From assembly GCF_003992595.1 (NCBI RefSeq), contig NZ_RZNA01000022.1:1-64000 (forward strand): 64,000 nucleotides of DNA. The letters are read 5' to 3'. The notes under the pieces were generated by a model. That model was given only the letters and a program-made list of their open reading frames with translations, searched no databases and was not told the DNA's origin. Of the stretch, positions 1 through 8,691 are shown in pieces; the stretch's first letter is position 1, and each line of letters begins with the position of its first letter. A program made the translations under genes and the position numbers. Source of the stretch: Flagellimonas oceanensis (lineage in GTDB: Bacteria > Bacteroidota > Bacteroidia > Flavobacteriales > Flavobacteriaceae).

Positions 1-3000
1 ACACGGCGGTGGTCCCATTGGCTGACATCGCTGCGGGGGTGGATACCAATACAACGAACAGTAGCTTTTCGATAGTGGGCACGGACCTGGTAATCGAGGA
101 CAGTGAGGGCAATACGGTGAGTGCTTCTTTGGCTGACATCGCAGCGGGTGTGGACACGGATAACCAAACGGTAACGGACTTCAGCATCGTCGGCACGGAT
201 TTGAGCATTACCCTTGAGAGCGGCAACACGGCAGTGGTCCCATTGGCTGACATCGCAGCGGGAGTGGACACCAATACAACGAACAGTACCTTTTCGATAG
301 TGGGCACCGATCTAGTGATCGAGGACAGTGAGGGAAATACGGTGAGCGCCCCATTGGCCGACATAGTAGCGGGGGTGGATACCAATACGACCAACAGCAC
401 CTTTTCTATAGTGGGCGCTGACCTAGTGATCGAGGACAGTGAGGGCAATACGGTGAGCGCCCCATTGGCTGACATAGCAGCGGGAGTGGACACCAATACG
501 ACCAACAGCACCTTTTCGATAGTGGGCACTGACCTTGTGATCGAGGACAGTGAGGGAAATACGGTAAGTGCCCCATTGGCTGACATCGCAGCGGGTGTGG
601 ACACGGATAACCAAACGGTAACGGACTTCAGTATCGTCGGCACGGATTTGAGCATTACCCTTGAGAGCGGCAACACGGCGGTGGTCCCATTGGCTGACAT
701 CGCGGCAGGAGTGGATACCAACACGACCAACAGCACCTTTTCGATTGTTGGCACCGACCTTGTTATCGAGGACAGCGAGGGCAATACGGTAAGTGCCCCA
801 TTGGCTGACATCGCAGCGGGGGTCGATACCAATACAACGAACAGCACCTTTTTGATAGTGGGCACCGACCTAGTGATCGAGGACAGCGATAACAACGCAT
901 TGAGCGTTCCATTGGCTGACATCGCGGCAGGGGTGGATACCAACACGACCAACAGCACCTTTTCGATAGTGGGCACCGACCTGGTTATCGAGGACAGCGA
1001 TAACAACACATTGAGCGTTCCATTGGCGGACATCGCGGCAGGAGTGGACACTGACAACCAAACGGTGACGGACTTCAGCATCGTCGGCACGGATTTGAGC
1101 ATCGCACTTGAGAGAGGCAACACGGCGGTGGTCCCATTGGCGGACATCGCAGCGGGGGTGGATACCAATACAACTAACAGCACCTTTTCGATAGTGGGCA
1201 CCGACCTAGTAATCGAGGACAGCGATAACAACGCATTGAGCGTTCCATTGGCGGACATCGCGGCGGGGGTCGATACCAATACGACGAACAGCACCTTTTC
1301 GATAGTGGGCACCGACCTTGTGATCGAGGACAGCGATAACAACGCATTGAGCGTTCCATTGGCGGACATCGCTACGCAGGAAACCCTTACGAAGTTGGTA
1401 GACAACGGAGATGGTACCATTACTTATACGGATGAGGAAGGTGTCGGTTCCAATATTGATTTAGCAACAATCGTTGGGACATTGGAGACCCTTACGGAGT
1501 TGGTAGACAACGGGGATGGCACCATTACCTATACAGATGAGTATAGTGTGCCAACGGATATAGACCTGAATAATATAGTTGCCTCCGTGGAGACCTTGAC
1601 CCGCTTGGTGGATAATGGGGATGGAACCCTGACCTATACCGATGAGGACGGTGTCGGCACCAATATTGATTTAGCAACCATTGTTGGAACATTGGAGACC
1701 CTGACAACTTTGGTGGACAATGGGGACGGTACGATAACCTATAGAGGTGAGAATGGGTCTGTGACCGATATTGACCTTACAACGGCTGTAACTTCCTTGG
1801 AAACCGTAACCTCGATATCACAAGATGGGGGTGCGGGAACGATTACGTATAACGATGAGAATGGAAATCCCACGGAATTGGACTTGAACGCTATGGACAT
1901 AGATAATCAAGATTTAAGTCTAAGCGGTGTCAATTTGAACATCACGGATGGTACAGGTGTGGACCTGACCCAAAAAATTACGCTTCCAATGCTGGCTAGT
2001 ACAACAAACCCAAACTCTGGAATTTTTTGGGATGGTTCGCAATGGCTTTACCAAAGACGGGTGAAATCAGTAAACAATATTGCTCCGGATTCAGATGGTA
2101 ATGTTGCAATACCCGTGGGCAATGTGTATACCGGCCCAACGACAACAACTGCAGATATTGATGTGAATGAAATAGGAGGTACACCTAATGAAGGTGATAT
2201 TTACATAGTAAATAGCTCTGCTGCTGATGCAAGCCAAGTCGGCCGAACATATATATATGATAGTGACACAACAAGTTGGGTGGAAATTGACCCCTTCAAT
2301 GCCGCTTTATATGATCCAAGATATGTGAATATTTCAGGTGATACTATGGCTGGAGACTTGAATATGGGTTCAAATGCAATCACAAACCTTACAGCTCCCG
2401 TGGCAGGATCGGATGCCACAAACAAATCCTATGTGGATGGTTTTGATATTACTGATTTGATAGTCGGAAATAAAGTGGCGACCGTAACAGAAGCTGATGG
2501 AACAAGTTATGATATCAATGAAACGATTACCATGGTTTCCCAGGATAATACAACAGGGATAATCACATTTACCGATGAGGCAGGGAATACTGATGATGTT
2601 GTCAATTCCGGGGAATTATTGAATGTAGTAAGTGAAGAACCTGTGAATGGTAATGCCATCAAGGTGGGATCGGATGGAGGAGCCTATATCAATCCATTGG
2701 TAAAAGAAGTATATAGTGCAGAGTATGCAGGAGCTACATTATATGCAGATGGAACGGACAATATTGGAGTTTTGACTTCCGACAATACTGGGGCTTCAGG
2801 TAACTATATGAATTACTATGAATGGTCAAGTTCAGAGGCCACGGTACAGGATTATGATGTCATATTTAGATTTACGTTGCCCAATGATTTTGCAAATTGG
2901 GGAACAACGCCCATTGAAATTGATTTTCAGGCCCAAGGAAGCACAACATTCTCAGCATCAATGTTCCTTGAGGACGGAACATCCGAAGGAACTATCGGAC

Positions 3001-3155
3001 CAATATCTTCTACAAATTGGACAACGACATCGATTAGCCCCACCTCCATGGGGGCTGGACAAACTGCTGTCATAATACTAAAGATGACCAGTGCAGCCAA
3101 TGATGGGGACCAAAAAGTAAGGATAGGCGATATAACCCTTAATTATCTCAAATAA
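1..3155 (+). CDS. Giant tandem-repeat surface protein with tail-fibre-like C-terminus (5' partial)
   Basis: The reading frame is open to the left edge (first full codon at base 3), so the true start lies outside the window; 1049 or so codons are visible. The visible part has three zones. Bases 3-1373 encode twelve 37-38-residue beta-strand repeats built on LADIAAGVDT and FSIVGTDL. Bases 1380-1899 encode five 35-residue repeats with the core LVDNGDGTITYTDE. The rest is non-repetitive: a segment around 2040-2120 (VKSVNNIAPDSDGNV) and another around 2322-2445 (GDTMAGDLNMGSNAITNL, then SDATNKSYVDG) resemble phage tail-fibre shaft and collar sequences, and the last 150 residues look like a beta-sandwich. 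No T9SS sorting domain is visible at the C-terminus. It is probably a cell-surface adhesin or fibre, judged from composition and from the secretion genes downstream; its function is not known. Confidence 0.85.
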   Translation, partial: TAVVPLADIAAGVDTNTTNSSFSIVGTDLVIEDSEGNTVSASLADIAAGVDTDNQTVTDFSIVGTDLSITLESGNTAVVPLADIAAGVDTNTTNSTFSIVGTDLVIEDSEGNTVSAPLADIVAGVDTNTTNSTFSIVGADLVIEDSEGNTVSAPLADIAAGVDTNTTNSTFSIVGTDLVIEDSEGNTVSAPLADIAAGVDTDNQTVTDFSIVGTDLSITLESGNTAVVPLADIAAGVDTNTTNSTFSIVGTDLVIEDSEGNTVSAPLADIAAGVDTNTTNSTFLIVGTDLVIEDSDNNALSVPLADIAAGVDTNTTNSTFSIVGTDLVIEDSDNNTLSVPLADIAAGVDTDNQTVTDFSIVGTDLSIALERGNTAVVPLADIAAGVDTNTTNSTFSIVGTDLVIEDSDNNALSVPLADIAAGVDTNTTNSTFSIVGTDLVIEDSDNNALSVPLADIATQETLTKLVDNGDGTITYTDEEGVGSNIDLATIVGTLETLTELVDNGDGTITYTDEYSVPTDIDLNNIVASVETLTRLVDNGDGTLTYTDEDGVGTNIDLATIVGTLETLTTLVDNGDGTITYRGENGSVTDIDLTTAVTSLETVTSISQDGGAGTITYNDENGNPTELDLNAMDIDNQDLSLSGVNLNITDGTGVDLTQKITLPMLASTTNPNSGIFWDGSQWLYQRRVKSVNNIAPDSDGNVAIPVGNVYTGPTTTTADIDVNEIGGTPNEGDIYIVNSSAADASQVGRTYIYDSDTTSWVEIDPFNAALYDPRYVNISGDTMAGDLNMGSNAITNLTAPVAGSDATNKSYVDGFDITDLIVGNKVATVTEADGTSYDINETITMVSQDNTTGIITFTDEAGNTDDVVNSGELLNVVSEEPVNGNAIKVGSDGGAYINPLVKEVYSAEYAGATLYADGTDNIGVLTSDNTGASGNYMNYYEWSSSEATVQDYDVIFRFTLPNDFANWGTTPIEIDFQAQGSTTFSASMFLEDGTSEGTIGPISSTNWTTTSISPTSMGAGQTAVIILKMTSAANDGDQKVRIGDITLNYLK
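3..1373 (+). repeat. Nested tandem repeat, 111/114-bp units in a 447-bp higher-order period
   Basis: Twelve in-frame units of 111 bp (type A, containing NTTNSTFSIVG) or 114 bp (type B, containing DNQTVTDFSIVG). Type B occurs as units 2, 6 and 10. Its marker begins at bases 159, 606 and 1053, exactly 447 bp apart (three A units plus one B unit). A second polymorphism (SEGNTVSAP changing to SDNNALSVP) appears only from unit 8 onward. The array continues beyond the left edge. Confidence 0.95.
1380..1899 (+). repeat. Five 105-bp in-frame tandem repeats
   Basis: Units begin at about 1380, 1485, 1590, 1695 and 1800. Each encodes about 35 residues starting ET(L/V)T. The first four share LVDNGDGT(I/L)TY and an acidic turn followed by DIDL or NIDL; the fifth is diverged (DGGAGTITY). 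They are clearly more divergent than the upstream 111-bp units, so this array is older or less often homogenised. Confidence 0.9.
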
Positions 3156-3168
3156 AACATCACTGATC

Positions 3169-6100
3169 ATGTGGAATATTATGGTGAAAATCGTGGTGGG
3201 AATGTATAAGGTGATTTTGTTGATCTTTATTTTGCTGATGCCCTTAATGGCGGATGCAGCCATATTTACAGTGACCAATGTAAATAATTCGGGTGCCGGT
3301 TCCTTGAGACAGGCTTTATTGGATGTCAATGCTTCCGGAGCGGGACCACATACGATCAATTTTGACCCCTCATTGAGTGGACAGACCATTTTATTATCCT
3401 CAAGCTTACCGCAATTGACGGTTTCCGATGTGACCATAGATGGGGATATCGATGGTGATGGCAACGGTGATATCATCATCGATGCAGGTTCTGGCGACAA
3501 TACCAGAAATATATTTTGGGCCAATGGTGGAGGGGATAATGCTACTTTCAAAGGATTCATTTTGCAGGATACCGGTTATGAACCCTTTCGTTTTGATGGC
3601 GATCCTTCGGGTATTACCATCCAAGATATCGTCTCACGCCACAATGATGGGGACTATTTCAACCAAGCCATATATTTCGAGGGGAATGCAGTTGACTTGA
3701 CTGTTTTGAACTTTACCCACAATAATCCACAATCTGGCCAGAACGGTATCCGAATTACAGGGACCGCTGAAAACATTCTGATCGATGGGTTCAATTATCA
3801 AAATGGTTCGGGGGGCAGTGCCATTGCCATTCGTTTTGTTGGTGCAGCTACCAATATCACTATCCGTAATTCCATCCTTGACCTTGATCGTTTTGAATCG
3901 GACAACGATGGGGACTATGGTATATATTTCCAAAATTCCGCATCGGGCGTAACACTGGAAAATGTGACCATCAATGAGGCCGATGTGGATGGGGTCAGAA
4001 TATTGGATGCAGATAATCTTACAGTTGACGGCTGCTCGTTTGTCAATTGTTACGATGGTATTGAGTTTCAAAACAATTATGCCCGTACAAACAATATTAT
4101 ACGGAATAGCGTCTTTGATAATAATTCAAGGGGTGGCTTGGTAATCAATGTGGCCAATGCAACCACGGAGTTTTCGATTTCGGGAAACACCTTTTCCAAC
4201 CATACGACCAATAATGGCCATGGTGTCTGGTTGTACAACAATGGGGGAACAAAGGATATTGGCATAACCGATAATACATTTTTCAATAATAATGTAGGTA
4301 TTTACAATGAACAGGCGGATGATGTGCTTTATTCCCAAAACTCGTTTTATAACAACCGGGTCGGAATTGACAATGTAGCCAATAATGGCAACAATGATTA
4401 TGAACTTGAGGACGGGGATGTGCCTATACTAACATCTTCTGTGGATGTTGGGGGAGGCAATTACGATGTAAGTTTTACACTCCCGGACTTTTGTACCGAC
4501 TGCGATGTTGAACTCTATACCAATGAAGCATCGGACGGACCATATAATGGGCGCACTTATATACAAACTGTTGGTAATCTTGCGTCTGGAAGTCATATGG
4601 TTACGGTAAATAGCGGAGGGAATACTACCGGTTTTTGGACTGCCCTGTTGACTGATAATACAAACGGCTCAACATCGGAATTTAGCGATGTTTTTAATAT
4701 TATTCCAATCGGACCAGGAGGTGTTTTTGCAGGACTTCGTTTATGGCTTCGTGCGGATATAGGGACTACACCCTCCACTACAGGAACATTAACAGAATGG
4801 GAAGATTTAGCGCTATCCAATAATGCCAGCCAATTTGGCTCAGTACCATTGCCCTCTGTTATTGATGGTAGTTCTACTCTATTTAATTTTAATAAAGCTG
4901 TTGAATTTACAGCAACCAATCAAAAAATAGGGAATATTACTTCTATTACTTTAGGCACGAGTAATTATGACATCTTTAGTCTCACTAAAGAGGGTATGAC
5001 GGGAACTCGATTTTTTAATATTGGCCGAAACAATACTACAATCAACGGATATAACTGGGATTCTCCTGGGTTAAATACCAATAGCAGTATTACTATTAGA
5101 AATACTGGTGGTACACTACGATATAATAACAATCCTGGTGGTGGATTCAGTACAACTATTCCTTCTATTACCTATAACAAATTTACAGATGTGTCCATAA
5201 CAAAAGGGTTCAATGGAGCAGACACGGGAGGTGTAGCTACCCATGCATCAACAGGGGCGCCTGTTGGAGGATATACCATTGGGAGCAATAGGGGTACGGG
5301 AACTGGAGGAGATGATTGGGGGTTTGTAGGAACAGTCGGTGAATATATAGCCTATAACAGAAATATTTCAGCAACAGAGCGAAGACAGGTTGATACTTAT
5401 TTGGCAATTAAGTATGGTATTACGCTAGATTTTAACGCAACAATTAGTGATTATTTAACGAGTGACACTTCAATTATATGGAGTGCTACAACCAATGCTG
5501 GTTATAACAATGATATTGCAGGAATAGGCAGGGATGATGATTCTGCATTGTCTCAAAAACAGTCCAGATCCGTAAATGCCGATGCCATTGTAACCATAGG
5601 CTTGGGGGAAATTGCCGACAGTAATTCAGCCAATACCAACAGTTTTTCAGCTGACAAAAACTTTTTGCTATGGGGGAACAACAATGCCAGTACGGACATA
5701 CAAGATACTGAAATGCCAATTACAGCCAATGCGCTTTACCGTATGGCCAGAACATGGAAAGTACAGGAGACGGGCAGTGTAAATAATTTGACCATTGCTT
5801 TTGACGGTATTTCTGAAAGTGCCCAGGATATTGAACTATTTGTAGATACGGACGGTGATGGGGATTTTACTAATGCCATGGTCATTTCAGGAGGTTCTAT
5901 GCTAAATGGCAAAGCTACTTTTAATGGGATAGATTTGAATGATGGCGATATATTCACCATAGGGTATTCCGCTGCTGCACCGGGAGGTGTTATTTCAGGA
6001 TTGAATGTTTGGCTTCGAGCAGATATGGGCGTTACAGGAACCACATCGGTTTCAATCTGGGAAGATCAAAGTCCGACAGATAAGTCTGCCGATATCCCTA

Positions 6101-8562
6101 CGGGCGACCCGGCATTGTTGAGCAATACCTTAAACTTCAATCCTGTAATAGAATTTGATGGCAACGACTATTTTTATTTCTCTGCCAGTCCTTTTGTTAC
6201 CAGTTACACAGCGGCCGAGGCCATAACTGTTGTCCAAGATGACAGTGGATCGGGCAACAATGGGCATCCCTATGATTTTGGAAGTAATTCTCGGCGATTT
6301 CACTACACCCAAGGTAACATCTTGTATCAAGGTTCCTTTACCAACAATAGGTTGGGATTTAACCCGGCCAATAATACGATTTCCGATGGCAAGACCGGCG
6401 TGTCAGGGATTGTAGGGGATTTTGTGCAAACCTCCGATTGGAACATATACGGTACCTACAGTGAAACCGATAATTGGGGCATCCAGTTTAATGGACAGTT
6501 CAAGGCAACTTCGGCCAGTAATGTGGTCAGCTTTAACCTAGCTGCCGGCAATGAGCATATTGGTGCGGTAAGCGGAGCAGTATTTCATGGGAAAATAGGT
6601 GAGGTGATTTTATATGACCAAGTGCTTACCGAAACGGAACGTTTAAGGGTAAACTCTTATTTGGCACTTAAGTATGGTATTACCATCAACCAAGCAACCC
6701 CAGCAAATTATGTGGCAAGCGATGGAACCACCGTCATATGGGATGCCTCGACCAATGCCACCTACAAAAATGATATTGCAGGTATAGGTCAAGACGATAC
6801 TTCGGCTTTGAACCAAAAACAGTCCAAATCCATAAATGAAGATGCCATTGTAACCATAGGTTTGGGTGAAATTGCCGAAAGTAATTTGGCCAATACCAAC
6901 AGTTTTTCAGCTGACAAAAACTTTTTGTTATGGGGGAATGACGATGGTGACACCTCATTACAGACCACGGACATGCCCCTTAGTGCCTCTGCGGTTTATC
7001 GTATGGGACGGGAATGGAGCGTACAAGAAACAGGAGCTATTTCCAACCTTAACATAACGTTTGACATCAACCCATCAGCAATTGACCCGGAGCTATATAT
7101 AGATTCTGATGGGGATGGGGATTTCACTAATGCCACTGTTGTTGCCGGTACGGTTGTGGACGGAAAGGCTGTTTTTTCAGGCATAGATTTAAATGATGGG
7201 GATCTGTTTACGATAGGCTATTTTATTGCTTCTCCAGGAGGGGTAATCAATAATCTTGCGGCATGGTATAAGTTCAATGAAGGGGTTACGAGCGCTGGCG
7301 AAGGAACCGGAGTGTCCGGCATCATGGATATGAGCGGAAATGGGTATGACCTTTCTGAAGGGAGCGGAGGGTCTCAACCTACCTATGTGGAGAACAGCTT
7401 GAATTTCAACCCTGGAGGCAATTTTGATGGAGGGAATGACCGTTTGAACGGAAGACACCTTAATTTTGTAGAAGAAACCGACCCCGTAACCATGATTTCG
7501 GTTTCCGTACCTACCTCATTCGGAGGGGAAAGACGCACGATCAGTGTCGGTGGAGGTTATGATCGTCCTGGACTTGGGTATCAAGGAGCTGGAGGAAATA
7601 TGCAAATACGGGTGACCGAGGGCAGTCCTGTCACGGTGGAACATTCAGTAGCTTTGACCCTGAACACCCCCTACATCTTACTTAGCTCCGTTACCAACGG
7701 TTCAAACCCTGGACAAGCGTTAATGTCATACAATGGATTGAACAATGAGGAAACTACCGTCATGTCAGATGGTATTTATCCATTGGCCAATGCTGCTTCC
7801 GAAGGTTATATAGCTTTAGGTAATGAACCTAATACATATTCAGATGATCATGTCGGCTTTATCAATGAGGCCATCATTTACAATCGGGTTCTTGAACCCT
7901 ATGAAAAGGAACGCGTCTATTCCTATCTCGCCATCAAATATGGCATAACCCTGAACCAAGATTATTATGCAGGGAATTGGGATGGCTCAACGGGAACACG
8001 GCTTTGGGATATGACTTTCAATGCCTTGTACAACAATGATATCGCGGGTATTGGTAGTGATGATAGCTGGGCCTTGAATCAGAAACAGTCCCAATCGGTT
8101 AACGGGGATGCTTTGGTAACAATTGGTCTGGAAGGGATAGAAGCCGACAATGTTTCCAATGTCAATGCCTTTGATACAGAAAGTAGCTTTTTGGTCTGGG
8201 GGAATAACGATGGTAGTACAAGTGCGGTAAATGCAGGAATTCCGCCGGTTTTTGCCGAAAAGCTAACAAGGAACTGGTTGATTGTGGAAACAGGTTCGGT
8301 CGAGGAGGTCTTGGTCCGAATCCCAAGTGCACTGGCCAATGGTTTTGTAGATGCTTCAGATTTGGCCTTAGTGGTAGCGGATGATGAAAATTTCACCTTC
8401 AATGTACAAAGTGTTCCCTTAGTTCAAAACGGAAGCTATTTAGAAGCCTTTTTCAATTTTGAGGGGTCCAAGTATTTCACTTTTGGAATCATAAGTTCAG
8501 GTGACTACATGAGACATGGAAAATATTTTCAAGGAGGAGAAGAAAAACCAATGAAATTCTAG
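3169..8562 (+). CDS. Secreted beta-helix protein with three LamG-like/DUF8202-type modules
   Basis: This is a 1797-aa exported protein. The signal peptide ends near residue 28 (LMPLMADA). Residues about 30-400 begin with FTVTNVNNSGAGSLRQALLD and continue as Asn/Gly-rich rungs typical of right-handed parallel beta-helices. Residues about 410-517 form an Ig-like segment with a CTDC motif. Three modules follow, starting near residues 518, 940 and 1358. Each opens with a LamG-like domain (LWLRAD or AWYKFNEG) and closes with YLA(I/L)KYGIT, (N/K)NDIAGIG, a KQS motif, TIGL and a WGN(N/D) motif; I recognise this closing part as DUF8202-type. The protein ends MRHGKYFQGGEEKPMKF and has no recognisable T9SS domain. 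The gene starts 13 bp after the repeat protein and probably shares its transcript. It is probably a surface adhesin or glycan-binding protein (inference). ATG at 3181 is an alternative start. Confidence 0.85.
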   Translation: MWNIMVKIVVGMYKVILLIFILLMPLMADAAIFTVTNVNNSGAGSLRQALLDVNASGAGPHTINFDPSLSGQTILLSSSLPQLTVSDVTIDGDIDGDGNGDIIIDAGSGDNTRNIFWANGGGDNATFKGFILQDTGYEPFRFDGDPSGITIQDIVSRHNDGDYFNQAIYFEGNAVDLTVLNFTHNNPQSGQNGIRITGTAENILIDGFNYQNGSGGSAIAIRFVGAATNITIRNSILDLDRFESDNDGDYGIYFQNSASGVTLENVTINEADVDGVRILDADNLTVDGCSFVNCYDGIEFQNNYARTNNIIRNSVFDNNSRGGLVINVANATTEFSISGNTFSNHTTNNGHGVWLYNNGGTKDIGITDNTFFNNNVGIYNEQADDVLYSQNSFYNNRVGIDNVANNGNNDYELEDGDVPILTSSVDVGGGNYDVSFTLPDFCTDCDVELYTNEASDGPYNGRTYIQTVGNLASGSHMVTVNSGGNTTGFWTALLTDNTNGSTSEFSDVFNIIPIGPGGVFAGLRLWLRADIGTTPSTTGTLTEWEDLALSNNASQFGSVPLPSVIDGSSTLFNFNKAVEFTATNQKIGNITSITLGTSNYDIFSLTKEGMTGTRFFNIGRNNTTINGYNWDSPGLNTNSSITIRNTGGTLRYNNNPGGGFSTTIPSITYNKFTDVSITKGFNGADTGGVATHASTGAPVGGYTIGSNRGTGTGGDDWGFVGTVGEYIAYNRNISATERRQVDTYLAIKYGITLDFNATISDYLTSDTSIIWSATTNAGYNNDIAGIGRDDDSALSQKQSRSVNADAIVTIGLGEIADSNSANTNSFSADKNFLLWGNNNASTDIQDTEMPITANALYRMARTWKVQETGSVNNLTIAFDGISESAQDIELFVDTDGDGDFTNAMVISGGSMLNGKATFNGIDLNDGDIFTIGYSAAAPGGVISGLNVWLRADMGVTGTTSVSIWEDQSPTDKSADIPTGDPALLSNTLNFNPVIEFDGNDYFYFSASPFVTSYTAAEAITVVQDDSGSGNNGHPYDFGSNSRRFHYTQGNILYQGSFTNNRLGFNPANNTISDGKTGVSGIVGDFVQTSDWNIYGTYSETDNWGIQFNGQFKATSASNVVSFNLAAGNEHIGAVSGAVFHGKIGEVILYDQVLTETERLRVNSYLALKYGITINQATPANYVASDGTTVIWDASTNATYKNDIAGIGQDDTSALNQKQSKSINEDAIVTIGLGEIAESNLANTNSFSADKNFLLWGNDDGDTSLQTTDMPLSASAVYRMGREWSVQETGAISNLNITFDINPSAIDPELYIDSDGDGDFTNATVVAGTVVDGKAVFSGIDLNDGDLFTIGYFIASPGGVINNLAAWYKFNEGVTSAGEGTGVSGIMDMSGNGYDLSEGSGGSQPTYVENSLNFNPGGNFDGGNDRLNGRHLNFVEETDPVTMISVSVPTSFGGERRTISVGGGYDRPGLGYQGAGGNMQIRVTEGSPVTVEHSVALTLNTPYILLSSVTNGSNPGQALMSYNGLNNEETTVMSDGIYPLANAASEGYIALGNEPNTYSDDHVGFINEAIIYNRVLEPYEKERVYSYLAIKYGITLNQDYYAGNWDGSTGTRLWDMTFNALYNNDIAGIGSDDSWALNQKQSQSVNGDALVTIGLEGIEADNVSNVNAFDTESSFLVWGNNDGSTSAVNAGIPPVFAEKLTRNWLIVETGSVEEVLVRIPSALANGFVDASDLALVVADDENFTFNVQSVPLVQNGSYLEAFFNFEGSKYFTFGIISSGDYMRHGKYFQGGEEKPMKF
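5581..5678 (+). repeat. Intragenic duplicate block, copy 1 (pairs with 6841-6938)
   Basis: This stretch matches 6841-6938 at a fixed offset of exactly 1260 bp, with only a handful of mismatches over about 95 bp, while flanking module sequence is much more diverged. It encodes DAIVTIGLGEIA and the segment down to FLLWGN. The pattern suggests recent gene conversion between modules 1 and 2. Confidence 0.85.
6841..6938 (+). repeat. Intragenic duplicate block, copy 2 (pairs with 5581-5678)
   Basis: Second copy of the 98-bp block described at 5581. The corresponding part of module 3 (near 8101-8210) is clearly diverged, so the homogenisation involves only modules 1 and 2. Confidence 0.85.
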
Positions 8563-8628
8563 CATCAATGGTTCCTTAAATGTTGTTTGGTTGACAATAA
8601 TTTGACTGTGGTTATACCAATGCTAGGC

Positions 8629-8676
8629 AAGAGAGGAGCAAGGGGGTAGGGAAACCTCCCTTCCCCATCCTCTCTT
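8629..8676 (+). terminator. Strong intergenic hairpin before the type B T9SS gene
   Basis: The 9-bp arms AAGAGAGGA (8629-8637) and TCCTCTCTT (8668-8676) are perfectly complementary. Inside them a G-rich stretch (8642-8652) can pair with a C-rich one (8656-8666), so nearly all 48 bases can fold. Only a short A-rich stretch follows, with no T tract, and the next ATG is 15 bases downstream. It may be a processing or attenuation element rather than a true terminator. Confidence 0.5.
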
Positions 8677-8691
8677 AAAAAACATTATAAA

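Noticed and set aside
423..1707. Several minus-strand open frames opposite the repeat array
   Set aside because: They repeat with the same 111-bp period as the plus-strand array and simply mirror its codon bias; no promoter or family match.
3..1899. CRISPR-like array
   Set aside because: Units are contiguous, in frame and have no unique spacers; this is a protein repeat.
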